A DNA stretch of 64,000 bases, from contig DLHJ01000014.1 in assembly GCA_002483145.1 (NCBI GenBank), forward strand, positions 620,001 through 684,000, read 5' to 3'. This DNA is from Cellvibrio sp. UBA7671 (GTDB lineage Bacteria; Pseudomonadota; Gammaproteobacteria; Pseudomonadales; Cellvibrionaceae). The position numbers were made by a program, and so were the translations under genes. This document shows, one piece after another, positions 10,413 through 21,342 of the stretch. Below the pieces are notes generated by a model. The model was not told where the DNA came from. It searched no databases and saw only the letters and a program-made list of their open reading frames with translations. Positions within the stretch are counted from its first letter, which is position 1. The number at the start of each line of letters is the position of its first letter.

Positions 10413-11684
10413 TTACTCAAGAGCACGAAGGTAAGCAATTGCCTTATCAAAATCGAGTGTTTGCTGCTCGATTTCTTCACGCAAAAATTTGATCGTCACT
10501 TTACCTGCTTTGACTTCATCTTCACCTAAAATAAGTGCGATATCTGCACCACTTTTATCGGCTTTTTTCAGCTGGTTTTTAAAGTTGCCTCCGCCGCAAT
10601 TGGTTAACAATTGCACAAAAGGCAACTCATCGCGAATCCGTTCTGCCAATTGCATAGCAACTGATTGCACATCACCCACAGCAACCAAATAAATATCCGC
10701 CTGCTGATCGAGCCCCTCGGGTATTGCTTTTACCGCCTGCAACAGTAAAACCAAGCGCTCAAGGCCGATACCAAATCCAACCGCTGGCGTTGATTTGCCG
10801 CCCAATTGCTCGACTAAACCATCGTAACGACCGCCTGCACACACTGTACTTTGAGCGCCTAATTTGTCAGTCACCCATTCGAACGCCGTTTTACCATAAT
10901 AATCGAGGCCGCGCACCAAGCGCGGATTAATCTGGTAACTAACACCAGCAGCATCAAGCAAGGATTTTAGACCCTCAAAATGCACACGCGATTCTTCATC
11001 CAGATAATCCAGCAATACTGGCGCTGCATTGAGCAATGCCTGGGTGTTTGCATCTTTGGAATCGAGGATACGCATCGGATTTGTAGAGAGGCGGCGTTTG
11101 CTGTCCTCATCCAACTGATCCTGCACATTACTCAGATAAGCAACCAGCGCATCTTTATAGGCCGCTCGCGCTTCTGCACTACCGAGCGAGTTAATTTGCA
11201 ACTGCACGTGTTCAGCAACACCAAGCTCGCGCAAAATACGCGCACTAAGAACCAACACTTCGGCATCAATATCCGGCCCTTGAATACCAAAAGTTTCTAC
11301 ACCAATCTGGTGAAATTGGCGGTAGCGACCTTTCTGTGGGCGTTCATGGCGAAACATAGGCCCCATATACCAAAGGCGTTGCGTTTGATTGTAGAGCAAA
11401 CCATTTTCTTCGCAGGCGCGAACACAACACGCAGTACCTTCAGGACGCAGGGTGAGGCTGTCACCGTTGCGATCATCAAAGGTATACATTTCTTTTTCGA
11501 CGATGTCGGTAACTTCACCGATAGAACGTTTAAATAATTCAGTTGATTCAACAATCGGAAAACGAATTTCCTGATAGCCGTAACGCGCCAAAATATCAGT
11601 GACGCCACCTTCAACGTATTGCCATAAAGGCGAATCTGCCGGAAGCAGATCGTTCATGCCACGAATTGCCTGGATTTTTTTCAA
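10413..11684 (-). CDS. hisS: Histidyl-tRNA synthetase
   Basis: This is a class II aminoacyl-tRNA synthetase that charges tRNA-His. Motif 2 is visible around [12 protein letters not shown] and [17 protein letters not shown]. The histidine-specific motifs are LVRGLDYY and AGGRYDGL, and motif 3 is GFGIGLERL, followed by the C-terminal anticodon-binding domain. The length of 423 residues is normal. It lies 34 bases after ispG in the same direction. Confidence 0.97.
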   Translation of the reverse strand: MKKIQAIRGMNDLLPADSPLWQYVEGGVTDILARYGYQEIRFPIVESTELFKRSIGEVTDIVEKEMYTFDDRNGDSLTLRPEGTACCVRACEENGLLYNQTQRLWYMGPMFRHERPQKGRYRQFHQIGVETFGIQGPDIDAEVLVLSARILRELGVAEHVQLQINSLGSAEARAAYKDALVAYLSNVQDQLDEDSKRRLSTNPMRILDSKDANTQALLNAAPVLLDYLDEESRVHFEGLKSLLDAAGVSYQINPRLVRGLDYYGKTAFEWVTDKLGAQSTVCAGGRYDGLVEQLGGKSTPAVGFGIGLERLVLLLQAVKAIPEGLDQQADIYLVAVGDVQSVAMQLAERIRDELPFVQLLTNCGGGNFKNQLKKADKSGADIALILGEDEVKAGKVTIKFLREEIEQQTLDFDKAIAYLRALE

Positions 11685-11718
11685 TTTCGAACCTTAATTG
11701 TTGCAAGCCAGAAAGCGA

Positions 11719-12843
11719 TTAGCCTTTGGCAATAATATTCCTGGCGTCAGCATCCATCTGTGCTTGTTTTTGCGCCGCTTTTGCGCGGATCAACCGCTCT
11801 AAATTATCAACCAGATTTTCATTGGTTAACTTTTGGTTAGGTTCACCGTCAATATAAATTAAATTGCTTGGTGTGCCACCAGCAAGCCCCAAGTCTGCCT
11901 CTTTGGCTTCACCCGGGCCATTAACGACACACCCAATAACAGCGACATCGAGCGGAACAGTAATATCTTCTACTCGCTGTTCAAGATCATTCATCGTTTT
12001 GATCACATCAAAATTTTGTCGCGAACAACTAGGGCAAGCGATAAAATTTACGCCCTTGCTGCGCAAACGCAAACTGCGCAGCATGTCCCAACCAACCTTA
12101 ATTTCTTCAACAGGATCAGCAGCAAGCGACACACGAATCGTATCACCGATACCATCCATTAACAGCGCGCCCAAACCTATAGAGGATTTCACAGTCCCCG
12201 AGCGCAAACCACCTGCTTCGGTAATACCCAAATGCAATGGCTGCTCAATCAATGTAGCGAGTTTGCGATACGCCGCAACCGCCATAAACACATCGGACGC
12301 TTTTACACTTACTTTAAAATTATGGAAATTAAGCGAATCCAGAATTTCAACATGGCGCAATGCAGACTCCACCAATGCATCAGGTGTAGGCTCGCCATAT
12401 TTTTTTTGCAAATCCTTTTCAAGCGAACCCGCATTAACGCCAATCCGAATCGGAATATTGAGATCGCGCGCCTTATCAACCACAGCTTTAATACGCTTTT
12501 CACGTCCGATATTACCGGGATTAATACGTAAGCAATCCACACCCAAGTCCGCTACTCGCAGCGCGATGCGATAATCAAAATGGATATCCGCCACTAACGG
12601 AATATTGACTTGCTTGCGAATTTCACCAAACGCTTCCGCCGCCTCCATCGTTGGTACAGACACACGAATAATATCGGCACCAGCCAATTGAATGCGACGA
12701 ATTTGCTCTACTGTTGCCGCAACATCAGTAGTTTCGGTATTCGTCATACTCTGTACTGAAATAGGCGCATCACCGCCAACGGGAACATTACCCACCATAA
12801 TCTGGCGAGATTTACGACGTTTTATTGGAGACTCGCAGTGCAT
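11719..12843 (-). CDS. ispG: 4-hydroxy-3-methylbut-2-enyl diphosphate synthase IspG (GcpE)
   Basis: IspG catalyses the penultimate step of the MEP isoprenoid pathway using a 4Fe-4S cluster. The N-terminal TIM barrel ([26 protein letters not shown]) is followed by the Fe-S domain with cysteines in [11 protein letters not shown] and [10 protein letters not shown]. The protein is 374 residues. It sits between rodZ and hisS in the conserved gammaproteobacterial order. Confidence 0.96.
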   Translation of the reverse strand: MHCESPIKRRKSRQIMVGNVPVGGDAPISVQSMTNTETTDVAATVEQIRRIQLAGADIIRVSVPTMEAAEAFGEIRKQVNIPLVADIHFDYRIALRVADLGVDCLRINPGNIGREKRIKAVVDKARDLNIPIRIGVNAGSLEKDLQKKYGEPTPDALVESALRHVEILDSLNFHNFKVSVKASDVFMAVAAYRKLATLIEQPLHLGITEAGGLRSGTVKSSIGLGALLMDGIGDTIRVSLAADPVEEIKVGWDMLRSLRLRSKGVNFIACPSCSRQNFDVIKTMNDLEQRVEDITVPLDVAVIGCVVNGPGEAKEADLGLAGGTPSNLIYIDGEPNQKLTNENLVDNLERLIRAKAAQKQAQMDADARNIIAKG

Positions 12844-12869
12844 AACTATTCCTGATCAATTTTACGCAA

Positions 12870-13832
12870 TCATTCGCGTGTGGGCGCACCCACTTTTATC
12901 GACAATACATTGGTACCCAAAGCAGGCACTATAGCGACCTGATCGCCATTTAATTCTATCTTGGCTGCAGGTGAATTACCGAGCTTCACATCAAATGGAG
13001 CTGTACCCTGCAATTGCAAACTACTGCCTGCGGATTGCAAATCGGCTACCAATACATCACCGCGCGCATCACTGACTTCAAGCCAACACTCTTCGGTAAA
13101 AGAAAAAGCAATTGAATCCAATTGATTAGCATTAGCCTGTTTTGCTGCCAATTCAGAATGTGCAGCCGAAGACATAGACAAACTCGCTGCAACAGATTGA
13201 ATTGCACTGGAGAGACTTGAATTCTGCACCGGTTTTACGGAACTATCTGATGTAACATTCACCGGCTGCTGACTTCCAATAAGTTGTTGCTCCACTGTGA
13301 CCAGCGCAACACTGCTCACCGCTGCCTGTCGTGCATTGGATTCGCTTAGCGATTGTACATTTAGCGCAGTTTCCACAGGAGGAACCACTGCCATGGGCCT
13401 GTTGTATGTTGGTTGCTGACGATTATCAAAAAACCAAATCGATACCAACCAAAGTACTAACAAGGCAAGCAGAACCATTACAATAAACTGCCACAGGGGT
13501 TTATTGGCAGATTCTGTGCGACGCGGTAAAACCTGCTCAACCAACCCATGTTTTTGCGCATGACGATCATAGGCTGCAAGCACCTGCACTACATCAAGCT
13601 TTACTAAATTTGCGTACGCACGTAAGTATCCACGGGTAAATGTGTCTGAACCCATATGGCGATAATCATCTGACTCAAGGGCACGCACCTTGGTCAACGT
13701 CATATAGAGTTCTTTCGCTACTTGCTCCTGAGTCAAGCCTGCACGCTCACGCGCCCAAACTAATAATTTACCAGGTGAAAGTTCGCGAAAACGACTATCG
13801 TCGGTAGATTTTTTTTCGTCGTCAGCTGCCAT
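12870..13832 (-). CDS. rodZ: Cytoskeletal membrane protein RodZ
   Basis: RodZ links MreB to the cell-wall elongation machinery. Residues about 24-92 are an Xre-type helix-turn-helix (LLVWARERAGLTQEQVAKEL), the MreB-binding part. One membrane helix lies at about 112-133 (FIVMVLLALLVLWLVSIW). A Ser/Gln-rich periplasmic linker and a C-terminal beta domain (EECWLEVSDARGDVL, the DUF4115 signature) complete it. At 320 residues the length is normal. It is placed between pilF and ispG as in Pseudomonas. Confidence 0.92.
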   Translation of the reverse strand: MAADDEKKSTDDSRFRELSPGKLLVWARERAGLTQEQVAKELYMTLTKVRALESDDYRHMGSDTFTRGYLRAYANLVKLDVVQVLAAYDRHAQKHGLVEQVLPRRTESANKPLWQFIVMVLLALLVLWLVSIWFFDNRQQPTYNRPMAVVPPVETALNVQSLSESNARQAAVSSVALVTVEQQLIGSQQPVNVTSDSSVKPVQNSSLSSAIQSVAASLSMSSAAHSELAAKQANANQLDSIAFSFTEECWLEVSDARGDVLVADLQSAGSSLQLQGTAPFDVKLGNSPAAKIELNGDQVAIVPALGTNVLSIKVGAPTRE

Positions 13833-13866
13833 TAAAAGCCCGTTAATTTAAATATCGCTTGTGGTT

Positions 13867-14661
13867 TTACATCATCGTTTGTTTGTATTCCAAATACTCT
13901 TTGGAATAGGGAAAGCGATTCTTTAATACCAACAAATAACTGGCTTCTTTATCCTTGTTGCCAAACACGCGCTCCAAGCGAATCCCAAGCAAGAGCGCAC
14001 GTGCAGATTGCTGCCCAAGTGCCTGATAGCGATCCAAATGCCTCTTGGCTTCAGCGTATTCCTGGTTTTGGAAACTCATGGCGGCCAATTCAATATACGG
14101 CTCAGAAATTCCTTTATCCAATATTGATGCATGTTCAAACGCGGCCTTGGCACGCTCGTTTTTCCCAAGCAGCAACGCGGTCCTGCCGACATTTACCAGA
14201 GCAGAAGCACGGCCATCATAATCGAGATCGCTGGCAGCCAGTTCGAATTGCGCAAGCGCCTCTTCATAGCGTTTCAGACCAAATAAAAATACTCCGTAAT
14301 TATTATTGGCCAACGTAAAATTCTTTTTACGCTTGAGTGCTTTCTTGAAGGTTTCTTCCGCAAGCGCAGGTTCACCCTCTAACTGATAAAGACGCGCCAT
14401 CGCTTCAGTAGCATCAGCAGAGTTTTTATCAATTTCTGATGCTTTGCGTAAGTGATGACGAGCAGCTTCCCTATTACCATTATCAATATATCCTTGAGCC
14501 AACTTAATATGTAATTCCAAAGATTTCGATTTATCAACTTGCCGTGGCTTGCCACTTTTTACTTCTGACGCACAACCAATGAGAAGTGCAACAGCAACAA
14601 CAGACACCAGGGTTAATTTCAGCAATCTTGTAAAGTTATTCATTTGCATCATTGACACCAT
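13867..14661 (-). CDS. pilF: Type IV pilus secretin pilotin PilF/PilW (TPR lipoprotein)
   Basis: PilF (PilW) is the outer-membrane lipoprotein that pilots and multimerises the PilQ secretin. A signal peptide ends in lipobox LIGC. About six TPR units follow, for example HIKLAQGYIDNGNREAARHH and NNNYGVFLFGLKRYEEALAQF. Three ATG codons lie close together (14661, 14652, 14649), so the exact start is uncertain by a few residues. The location between rlmN and rodZ is the conserved one. Confidence 0.88.
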   Translation of the reverse strand: MVSMMQMNNFTRLLKLTLVSVVAVALLIGCASEVKSGKPRQVDKSKSLELHIKLAQGYIDNGNREAARHHLRKASEIDKNSADATEAMARLYQLEGEPALAEETFKKALKRKKNFTLANNNYGVFLFGLKRYEEALAQFELAASDLDYDGRASALVNVGRTALLLGKNERAKAAFEHASILDKGISEPYIELAAMSFQNQEYAEAKRHLDRYQALGQQSARALLLGIRLERVFGNKDKEASYLLVLKNRFPYSKEYLEYKQTMM

Positions 14662-14672
14662 TGTATTTGGAA

Positions 14673-15851
14673 TTATTGGCTAACAATTTTTACCGCTTGT
14701 ACTTCATCAAACTGCGCGCGGTAGCGTTCGCTACGGCGCGTCACATCATTCACCTGTCCTGCTAACTGACCACAGGCTGCATCGATATCGTCACCACGCG
14801 TCGTGCGTACAGTAGTAATGTAACCTTCCTCCATCAAAATATCCTGAAACTTGCGCAACGCGTTGTTACTGACTCTTTTATAATTCGATAGATTAAATGG
14901 ATTAAATGGAATCAGATTGATTTTTACCGGAACATCACGCAATAGCTCAGCCAGTTCACGGGCGTGATGGGGGCGATCATTCACTTGATCAATCAACGTG
15001 TATTCAATGGTAATTTTTCGATGGGTGTCCGGCATTGCTTCGATGTAGCGTTTGGCAGAATCAAGCAACATCGCAATTGGATATTTACGATTGATTGGTA
15101 CTAATTCATTGCGCAATTCATCGTTAGGTGCGTGTAGCGAGATAGCAAGGCAGGCATCGGTATACTGGCTTAAACGATCCAATTGCGGCACCACACCGGA
15201 AGTGCTCAGCGTAACGCGACGCTTAGAAATTCCGTAAGCGTTGTCGTGCATCATAAGGTTCATGGAATCGACAACATTATCGAAATTGAGCAACGGCTCT
15301 CCCATGCCCATCATCACCACGTTGGTGACTCTGCGCGGGCCATTAACCTGCAATTGACCAAAGGATTTGGCCGCAATCCACACTTGTCCAATAATTTCAG
15401 CTGCTGTTAAATCGCGATTAAATCCCTGCTTGCCCGTTGCACAAAAACTGCAATCCAATGAGCAGCCAACTTGCGACGACACACACAAAGTACCGCGGTC
15501 ACCATCGGGAATAAATACGGTTTCAATAACATTATTGCCACTGACACGAATTAAAAACTTACGCGTGCCATCAGTTGAATCAAATTGCTGCACAACTTCC
15601 GGCATACGTATTTCCGCAATGTTTTTCAACTTTGCACGCAAATCTTTGCTGACGTTAGTCATATCATCAAAGTTGTCAGCGCCAAGCTGATGGATCCATT
15701 TCATCACCTGAATAGCGCGAAATTTTTTCTCGCCAATCGATTCAAAAAATGCCACCAGTTTGGCTTCTGGCAAGCCCAACAGATTCATTTTGGCAGAGCC
15801 CTCTGCAACCTCCGCGCTAGCGGTGTTAGTGGAACTGGAAACTTCAGTCAT
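14673..15851 (-). CDS. rlmN: Dual-specificity 23S rRNA/tRNA adenine C2 methyltransferase RlmN
   Basis: RlmN is a radical-SAM enzyme that methylates C2 of A2503 in 23S rRNA and A37 of some tRNAs. The cluster-binding motif reads CSLDCSFC. The methyl-carrier cysteine lies in DAACGQL near the C terminus, and [13 protein letters not shown] is the SAM-binding motif. At 392 residues it is slightly longer than E. coli RlmN, with a low-complexity 20-residue N terminus. It lies between ndk and pilF. Confidence 0.95.
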   Translation of the reverse strand: MTEVSSSTNTASAEVAEGSAKMNLLGLPEAKLVAFFESIGEKKFRAIQVMKWIHQLGADNFDDMTNVSKDLRAKLKNIAEIRMPEVVQQFDSTDGTRKFLIRVSGNNVIETVFIPDGDRGTLCVSSQVGCSLDCSFCATGKQGFNRDLTAAEIIGQVWIAAKSFGQLQVNGPRRVTNVVMMGMGEPLLNFDNVVDSMNLMMHDNAYGISKRRVTLSTSGVVPQLDRLSQYTDACLAISLHAPNDELRNELVPINRKYPIAMLLDSAKRYIEAMPDTHRKITIEYTLIDQVNDRPHHARELAELLRDVPVKINLIPFNPFNLSNYKRVSNNALRKFQDILMEEGYITTVRTTRGDDIDAACGQLAGQVNDVTRRSERYRAQFDEVQAVKIVSQ

Positions 15852-15899
15852 GGCTCTATTACCTGGTGAACTACGTTGGGAATAACAGTGATTACAAAA

Positions 15900-16325
15900 T
15901 TAACGGATAACAACTTCATTGCTGGCAAAGAAATAAGCGATCTCGCGCGCAGCTGAAGTGGGCGAATCTGAACCGTGGACAGCATTGGCATCAATGGCTT
16001 CCGCAAAATCAGCACGGATAGTACCCGGAGCCGCTTTGGCAGGATCAGTAGCGCCCATGAGTTCGCGGTTAGCCGCGATAGCATTTTCACCGGACAGCAC
16101 TTGCACAACCACAGGGCCAGAGGTCATAAAATCGACCAAGCCAGCGAAGAATGGACGGCCTTTGTGCTCGGCATAGAAGCCTTCCGCTTGAGCACGGCTC
16201 AACAGCATCATGCGCTGGGCAACGATTTTGAGGCCAGACTTTTCAAAACGAGCGACGATTTCACCGATATGGTTCTTGCTAACAGCATCGGGTTTGATAA
16301 TGGATAAGGTTTGTTCAACAGCCAT
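15900..16325 (-). CDS. ndk: Nucleoside diphosphate kinase
   Basis: Ndk transfers the gamma phosphate between nucleoside triphosphates and diphosphates through a phospho-histidine. The active-site histidine is in NAVHGSDS. The start [15 protein letters not shown] gives a 141-residue protein, which matches the family; 17 residues of upstream open frame were discarded. It is the first gene of the minus-strand series running to bamB. Confidence 0.96.
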   Translation of the reverse strand: MAVEQTLSIIKPDAVSKNHIGEIVARFEKSGLKIVAQRMMLLSRAQAEGFYAEHKGRPFFAGLVDFMTSGPVVVQVLSGENAIAANRELMGATDPAKAAPGTIRADFAEAIDANAVHGSDSPTSAAREIAYFFASNEVVIR

Positions 16326-16407
16326 GAGACGCTCCACACGCGATTTTCCGGTTACTGCAGGCTCGGATTTCACCACCCAAAAGCGGATTCAATGCCTACA
16401 AAATACA

Positions 16408-16432
16408 AAACCCGCGAATTATACGCGGGTTT
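16408..16432 (-). terminator. Terminator of the iscR-suf operon
   Basis: A 9-bp stem (AAACCCGCG / CGCGGGTTT) has, on the minus strand, a T-rich tail (TTTTGTATTTT). It lies 87 bases beyond the sufE stop and ahead of ndk. The loop contains TATAAT on the minus strand and could overlap the ndk promoter. Confidence 0.7.
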
Positions 16433-16518
16433 ACATTATTTTTATATCCTAGCTATTTGATTAATAAACAAAATCGGTTAGGAAACCTGTCCCGATATTC
16501 CATCCGATTTGGATTGGC

Positions 16519-16941
16519 TTAATTAGTTTGGCTGGCACGATCCTTAATCCGCTTCACCATCGCCCTAAGGCCATTCCCCCGGGTAGAACTCAGGTGCTGC
16601 AAAAGGTCCAGCTGTGTGAAATAAGCATCTATATCAAATGCAAGGATTTCCCCAGGGGTCTTGCCGTTAAAGGCAGCCAAGACTACGCCAAGCAAACCCT
16701 TAACGATAAATGCATCGCTATCTGCCTGGAAAAATAACTTGCCCGCACGCCATTCATCCACCAACCACACTTGGCTTTGGCAACCGCGCACCAGATAATC
16801 TTCGGTACGCAAACTGGCATCCATCTCGGGCAGCTCCTTGCCCAGATCGATAATGTACTTGTAGCGCTCCTCCCAGTTATCAAAAAAACCGAGACTGTCG
16901 ATAATGTCATCGACGGTTACATCTATGCCAAATTGGGTCAT
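16519..16941 (-). CDS. sufE: Cysteine desulfuration protein SufE
   Basis: SufE accepts persulfide sulfur from SufS and hands it to the SufBCD scaffold. The acceptor cysteine is in LVRGCQSQVWL. The start is taken as MTQFGIDVT (140 residues); an alternative lies four codons upstream. It is the last gene of the Fe-S operon, 24 bases or so after sufT. Confidence 0.92.
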   Translation of the reverse strand: MTQFGIDVTVDDIIDSLGFFDNWEERYKYIIDLGKELPEMDASLRTEDYLVRGCQSQVWLVDEWRAGKLFFQADSDAFIVKGLLGVVLAAFNGKTPGEILAFDIDAYFTQLDLLQHLSSTRGNGLRAMVKRIKDRASQTN

Positions 16942-16977
16942 CAAAATTCTCAATACAGGGTCATCAATACACGGAAA

Positions 16978-17514
16978 TCAATAGAACATACCGGTTTGCA
17001 ACTGGGCCTCTTCGCTCATCATATGGCGCTGCCACGGTGGATCAAACACCAACTCAACCTTCACCGTTTTAACGTTGGGCACCTTGCGCACGCGATATTC
17101 GACGTCGCCAACCAACACCGGCCCCATACCGCAGGCTGGCGCAGTTAACGTCATTTGGATATCCACCTGCTTTGCAGCCTGATCCACCTCAACACCGTAA
17201 ATCAGCCCGAGATTCACTAAATCTACGGGAATTTCCGGATCAAACACCGTGCCGAGCGCTTGCCAGACCTGCTCTTCGATAATCTGGTCATTGGCAGGCT
17301 CGGGGAAGCTTATGGTCTCGGACTCAAGCCCCAGCAAATGCGCATCAGTACCATCTACCCGCACCATCTGGCCGTGATAGGTCAGCGTGTAATTACCGCC
17401 CAAAGCCTGGGTGATAGTAACGAAGGTTCCTTCAGGGATAGTCAGTGGTGTACCGTCAGGGACACGCCGCGCCGGACAATCAGCTTGGGCGACCACCATA
17501 CGTCTTTCAGACAT
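16978..17514 (-). CDS. sufT: Fe-S maturation protein SufT (DUF59/MIP18 family)
   Basis: SufT carries a MIP18/DUF59 domain and helps load Fe-S clusters. The C-terminal half shows the family signature FDPEIPVDLVNLGLIYGV and the LTAPACGMGPVL cysteine motif. The N-terminal 80 residues are the SufT-specific beta domain (PDGTPLTIPEGT). The protein is 178 residues. It sits inside the suf operon between sufA and sufE, which supports the assignment. Confidence 0.9.
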   Translation of the reverse strand: MSERRMVVAQADCPARRVPDGTPLTIPEGTFVTITQALGGNYTLTYHGQMVRVDGTDAHLLGLESETISFPEPANDQIIEEQVWQALGTVFDPEIPVDLVNLGLIYGVEVDQAAKQVDIQMTLTAPACGMGPVLVGDVEYRVRKVPNVKTVKVELVFDPPWQRHMMSEEAQLQTGMFY

Positions 17515-17537
17515 AGTAATTCTCTACGCAAGGCGTC

Positions 17538-17894
17538 TTAGTTAACGCTAAAACTTTCACCGCATCCGCAATAGTCTTTGACACGCGGATTATTGAATTT
17601 AAGCTGGCGGTTAACGCCTTCAGTGACGTAATCAATTTCAGTGCCGCTCACAACTGACAGACTTTTAGAGTCAACCAATAACTCGACACCAGTCTCCAGT
17701 TGCATGTGCACGTCATCAGCTCTGGCTTCATTGACCAAATCCACAACGTACATCCAGCCAGTACAACCACTTTGCCTTACACTCAAGCGCACCGCTTTCG
17801 CGTCTTTAGCAGAACCCAACTGCCGCTTGAAATGTTCAACCGCCGTTGGGGTGACCTGCACAGGTTGCTGCGGATCAAATGATGCGATACTCAT
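17538..17894 (-). CDS. sufA: A-type Fe-S carrier SufA
   Basis: This is a HesB/IscA-family carrier or scaffold for Fe-S clusters. The three conserved cysteines are present in QSGCTGWMY and in the terminal CGCGES motif. The protein is 118 residues. Its place in the suf operon favours SufA over IscA, though the families are hard to separate by sequence alone. Confidence 0.88.
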   Translation of the reverse strand: MSIASFDPQQPVQVTPTAVEHFKRQLGSAKDAKAVRLSVRQSGCTGWMYVVDLVNEARADDVHMQLETGVELLVDSKSLSVVSGTEIDYVTEGVNRQLKFNNPRVKDYCGCGESFSVN

Positions 17895-17967
17895 AGCAGT
17901 CTCCAGGGTTAACTCATCGCTCGTTAAAGCATGTTTCGTTACAACACGTTCGTTACATTAAAAGGCG

Positions 17968-19218
17968 TTACAACAAAAAGGTTTTCGCTTTTTCAATCGC
18001 TGCGAACAGACGATCCACCTCGGCAAAGGTGTTATAAAAACTGAAACTCGCGCGCACTGTGCCGGGAATTCCATATTGATCCATAATCGGTTGCGCACAG
18101 TGATTACCCGTGCGCACCGCAATTCCCTGCTTATCCAATAAGACACCGACATCGGCCGGATGTGCACCTTCGAGCAAAAAACTCATTACTGAGGTTTTAT
18201 GTGCGGCAGTACCAACCAATTTCAAGCCAGCGGTTGCACGCGCTTTTTCCTCAGCATAATTTAACAGTGCCTGTTCATGCGCAGCGGCAGCGGTACGGTC
18301 GATTGAATTTAAATAGTCGATCGCAGCACCCAAACCTATAGCGCCCGCGATATCTGGCGTGCCCGCTTCAAATTTGTAGGGCAACTGATTAAAGGTTGTG
18401 CCTGCAAACGAAACGGTTTCGATCATCTCGCCCCCACCCTGATAGGGCGACATGGCATTCAGCAAATCTTCTTTACCGTACAACACACCCAAACCCGTCG
18501 GACCAAATAGTTTGTGTGCAGAAAACACATAAAAATCGCAATTGAGTTTTTGGACATCCACCGCCCAATGGCTCACTGCTTGCGCGCCGTCAATTAACAC
18601 GCGCGCGCCAACTGCATGCGCCAGCGTAATAATTTTTTCGATGGGATTAATCGTGCCCATTGCATTGGATACATGACCTACGGCGACCATTTTTACATGG
18701 GCGTCAAGCATGGCATCAAACGCCAGCATGTTGATATTACCGTTAGCATCGACAGCAATCGGTTCAACTTTCGCACCGGTTGTCTGGGCGATTAATTGCC
18801 AGGGAACAATATTGGAGTGATGCTCCATCGCCGATACCAGAATACGGTCACCCGGCTGCAAATTGGTTTTGCCCCAAGAGGCGGCAACCAGATTAATACT
18901 CTCGGTTGTACCGCGCGTCCAAATAATTTGTTTTGCCGCTGGAGCATTTAAAAACTGTGCAACTTTTTCGCGCGCCGCTTCAAACTTTACCGTGGATCGA
19001 TCAGCCAAGGCATGAGCACCGCGATGAACATTGCTGTTGTCATTGCGATAATAATCACTGATTGCATCAATCACCGCATTGGGTTTTTGGGTGGTAGCCG
19101 CATTGTCGAGATACACCAGCGGCTGCCCATTCACCTGTTGGTGCAAGATAGGGAAATCAGCGCGGATTGTTTCCACATCAAAATGCAACACGTCAATATC
19201 ACCCAAAGATTTAGTCAT
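17968..19218 (-). CDS. sufS: Cysteine desulfurase SufS
   Basis: SufS is a PLP-dependent group II cysteine desulfurase that supplies persulfide to SufE. The PLP lysine is in FSAHKLFGPTG and the catalytic cysteine in RTGNHCAQP, the short-loop arrangement of SufS. The protein is 416 residues. It overlaps sufD by eight bases. A second desulfurase, of the IscS class, is also encoded in this operon. Confidence 0.95.
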   Translation of the reverse strand: MTKSLGDIDVLHFDVETIRADFPILHQQVNGQPLVYLDNAATTQKPNAVIDAISDYYRNDNSNVHRGAHALADRSTVKFEAAREKVAQFLNAPAAKQIIWTRGTTESINLVAASWGKTNLQPGDRILVSAMEHHSNIVPWQLIAQTTGAKVEPIAVDANGNINMLAFDAMLDAHVKMVAVGHVSNAMGTINPIEKIITLAHAVGARVLIDGAQAVSHWAVDVQKLNCDFYVFSAHKLFGPTGLGVLYGKEDLLNAMSPYQGGGEMIETVSFAGTTFNQLPYKFEAGTPDIAGAIGLGAAIDYLNSIDRTAAAAHEQALLNYAEEKARATAGLKLVGTAAHKTSVMSFLLEGAHPADVGVLLDKQGIAVRTGNHCAQPIMDQYGIPGTVRASFSFYNTFAEVDRLFAAIEKAKTFLL

Positions 19219-20533
19219 CCGTCAACTCCGCCAATGCGCTGGCAGCAATCAAACTATTGTCGCGACCAAAGAGTTTCGCCAAACGCGGCTGCAAATAATC
19301 GTGCACTACGGGTTGCGCAATTTGTTCCAGCAGTTCATTGATAAAACCAAAACTGAGCATCACATCGGCTTCGGCGCGCGACAAACCGCGGCTCTGCAAA
19401 TAGTAACGCGCATTGGCATTTAACTGGCTTATGGTTGCACCGTGAGCGCACTTCACATCATCTGCGTAAATTTCCAACTCCGGCTTGGTATTCACTTCCG
19501 CCTTGCTGGAGGTCAGCATGTTTTTGTTGCTTAATTCCGCGAGAGTTTTTTGCGCGTCTTTATGAATATAAATACGGCCATTAAAAATGGCCTGTGCCGA
19601 ATCACTCACAATTCCGCGAAACACTTCATTCGATGTGCAATGCGGAACCCAGTGGCAAATATTGGTGTGATAATCCACAACCTGTTGGTTGCGCGGCAGA
19701 TAAATCCCTTGCAGATCCAACTCGGCCCCCTGCCCGCGATGATTTAATTGGTAATCGACACGCATCAGGCTTGAGCCCAATGCCAACGCGAAGCCACGCA
19801 GACGTGCATTGCGCTGTAAATCCACATGCACTGCACCTATATGCAGGGCGTGCTCTTCTTCCAAATTCAAACGGTAGTGATGCAAATTAGCGTTATCACC
19901 AATATGAATTTCAGTCAGCGAATTGACGAAACCATTTTGCACATCAGCGCTAGAGAAATAATGCTCCACAATGTCAGCGCGTGAATTTTCGTCGAGCACA
20001 ATCAATACACGCTGGTTGTTTACCGCTTTAACAGCCGTAACAACATTGACAATATAAATTGGTTTTTCCAACTGCTGATTACGAGGGACGTGAATCAACA
20101 CACCGTCGTCGAGCCAGGCATCATTCAACGTGGCAAACAAATGCTGCTCGCCCTCAACAATCTTGCCCAAATACTTGTTAATAAGCTCTTGCTGTTCTGC
20201 ATTCGCTTGCGAAAAATGCACAACAGATTCAGGCAATTTACTTGAATGGGCAGGATCAAAAACGCCATTAACAAATACCAACTGAAAAGCATCCATCGGA
20301 ATCAATTCATTTTGCAATGCCTTATCCAGGGTTTGACTTGCGGTAGCACCCCAGGTATACAAAATGGTTTTATGCAAACTCTGCATCGGCGTATATTTCC
20401 AATGCTCGGTTTTGCGCGTGGGCCAAGGTTGCGCCAACCAATCATCAGTTGCCTTATTGCGTAACTCTTCCAGCCAGGTCAGTGGCTGCTGCTGGGCGGT
20501 GAGTCGTATCGCTTGATGTTGAAAATCACTCAT
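19211..20533 (-). CDS. sufD: Fe-S scaffold subunit SufD
   Basis: SufD is the SufB paralog of the SufBC2D scaffold complex. The C-terminal beta-helix contains DDVKCAHGATISQLN, which holds the family-conserved histidine, and RGLSRAEADVMLSFGF. The protein is 440 residues. It lies two bases from sufC and overlaps sufS, in the order B-C-D-S. Confidence 0.94.
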   Translation of the reverse strand: MSDFQHQAIRLTAQQQPLTWLEELRNKATDDWLAQPWPTRKTEHWKYTPMQSLHKTILYTWGATASQTLDKALQNELIPMDAFQLVFVNGVFDPAHSSKLPESVVHFSQANAEQQELINKYLGKIVEGEQHLFATLNDAWLDDGVLIHVPRNQQLEKPIYIVNVVTAVKAVNNQRVLIVLDENSRADIVEHYFSSADVQNGFVNSLTEIHIGDNANLHHYRLNLEEEHALHIGAVHVDLQRNARLRGFALALGSSLMRVDYQLNHRGQGAELDLQGIYLPRNQQVVDYHTNICHWVPHCTSNEVFRGIVSDSAQAIFNGRIYIHKDAQKTLAELSNKNMLTSSKAEVNTKPELEIYADDVKCAHGATISQLNANARYYLQSRGLSRAEADVMLSFGFINELLEQIAQPVVHDYLQPRLAKLFGRDNSLIAASALAELTDD

Positions 20534-20535
20534 GC

Positions 20536-21285
20536 TTACACTGCCTCGGTTTCAAGCCACGCGTAGCCTTTTTTTTCCAGCTCCAGCGCCAGTTCTTTAC
20601 CGCCCGTTTTAACAATGCGGCCATTGGCCAACACGTGCACGTAATCCGGCACTATGTAATCCAGCAAACGCTGATAGTGAGTTACCACAATAAAACTGCG
20701 CTCAGGCGAACGCATCGCATTCACTCCGTTAGCAACTACTTGGAGCGCATCAATATCCAAACCTGAATCAGTTTCATCGAGAATGCACAGGCTCGGCTCA
20801 AGCAACATCATTTGCATAATTTCGTTGCGTTTCTTTTCACCACCCGAAAAGCCTTCGTTAACACCGCGTTTTAAAAAAGCCTGTTCGAGATTAACGCGTT
20901 TACTGGTTTCACGTGCGAGTTTCATAAACTCAACTGCAGACAACTCTGGTTGACCATGATGCTTACGTTTGGCATCGACAGAAGCTTTTAAAAATTCCAT
21001 ATTGCTTACGCCCGGAATTTCTACCGGATATTGGAATGCAAGGAACAAACCTTCGCGCGCACGCTCTTCAATTTCCAGCTCAAACAAATCCTTGCCATTA
21101 AACTCAACACTGCCGCCAGTTACTTCATAACCATCGCGGCCAGATAACACATTACCCAATGTACTTTTGCCCGCACCGTTTGGCCCCATAATGGCGTGAA
21201 CTTCACCGGGTTTGACGGTCAGATTTAAACCTTTAAGGATGTCTTTCTCTTCAACACGGGCAAACAAATCAGTAATGCGTAACAT
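20536..21285 (-). CDS. sufC: Suf complex ATPase SufC
   Basis: SufC is the ABC-type ATPase that drives SufBC2D. Walker A reads GPNGAGKST, the signature motif FSGGEKKRNE and Walker B LCILDETDSGLD. The start MLRITDLFARVE matches the family; ten upstream residues in the same frame were rejected. It is 119 bases after sufB, and a palindrome lies in that gap. Confidence 0.95.
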   Translation of the reverse strand: MLRITDLFARVEEKDILKGLNLTVKPGEVHAIMGPNGAGKSTLGNVLSGRDGYEVTGGSVEFNGKDLFELEIEERAREGLFLAFQYPVEIPGVSNMEFLKASVDAKRKHHGQPELSAVEFMKLARETSKRVNLEQAFLKRGVNEGFSGGEKKRNEIMQMMLLEPSLCILDETDSGLDIDALQVVANGVNAMRSPERSFIVVTHYQRLLDYIVPDYVHVLANGRIVKTGGKELALELEKKGYAWLETEAV

Positions 21286-21342
21286 AAATTTTTTAGTCCG
21301 ATAATTTTCTAACACGGTAAATTCAAATTTTTAATTTTTCTT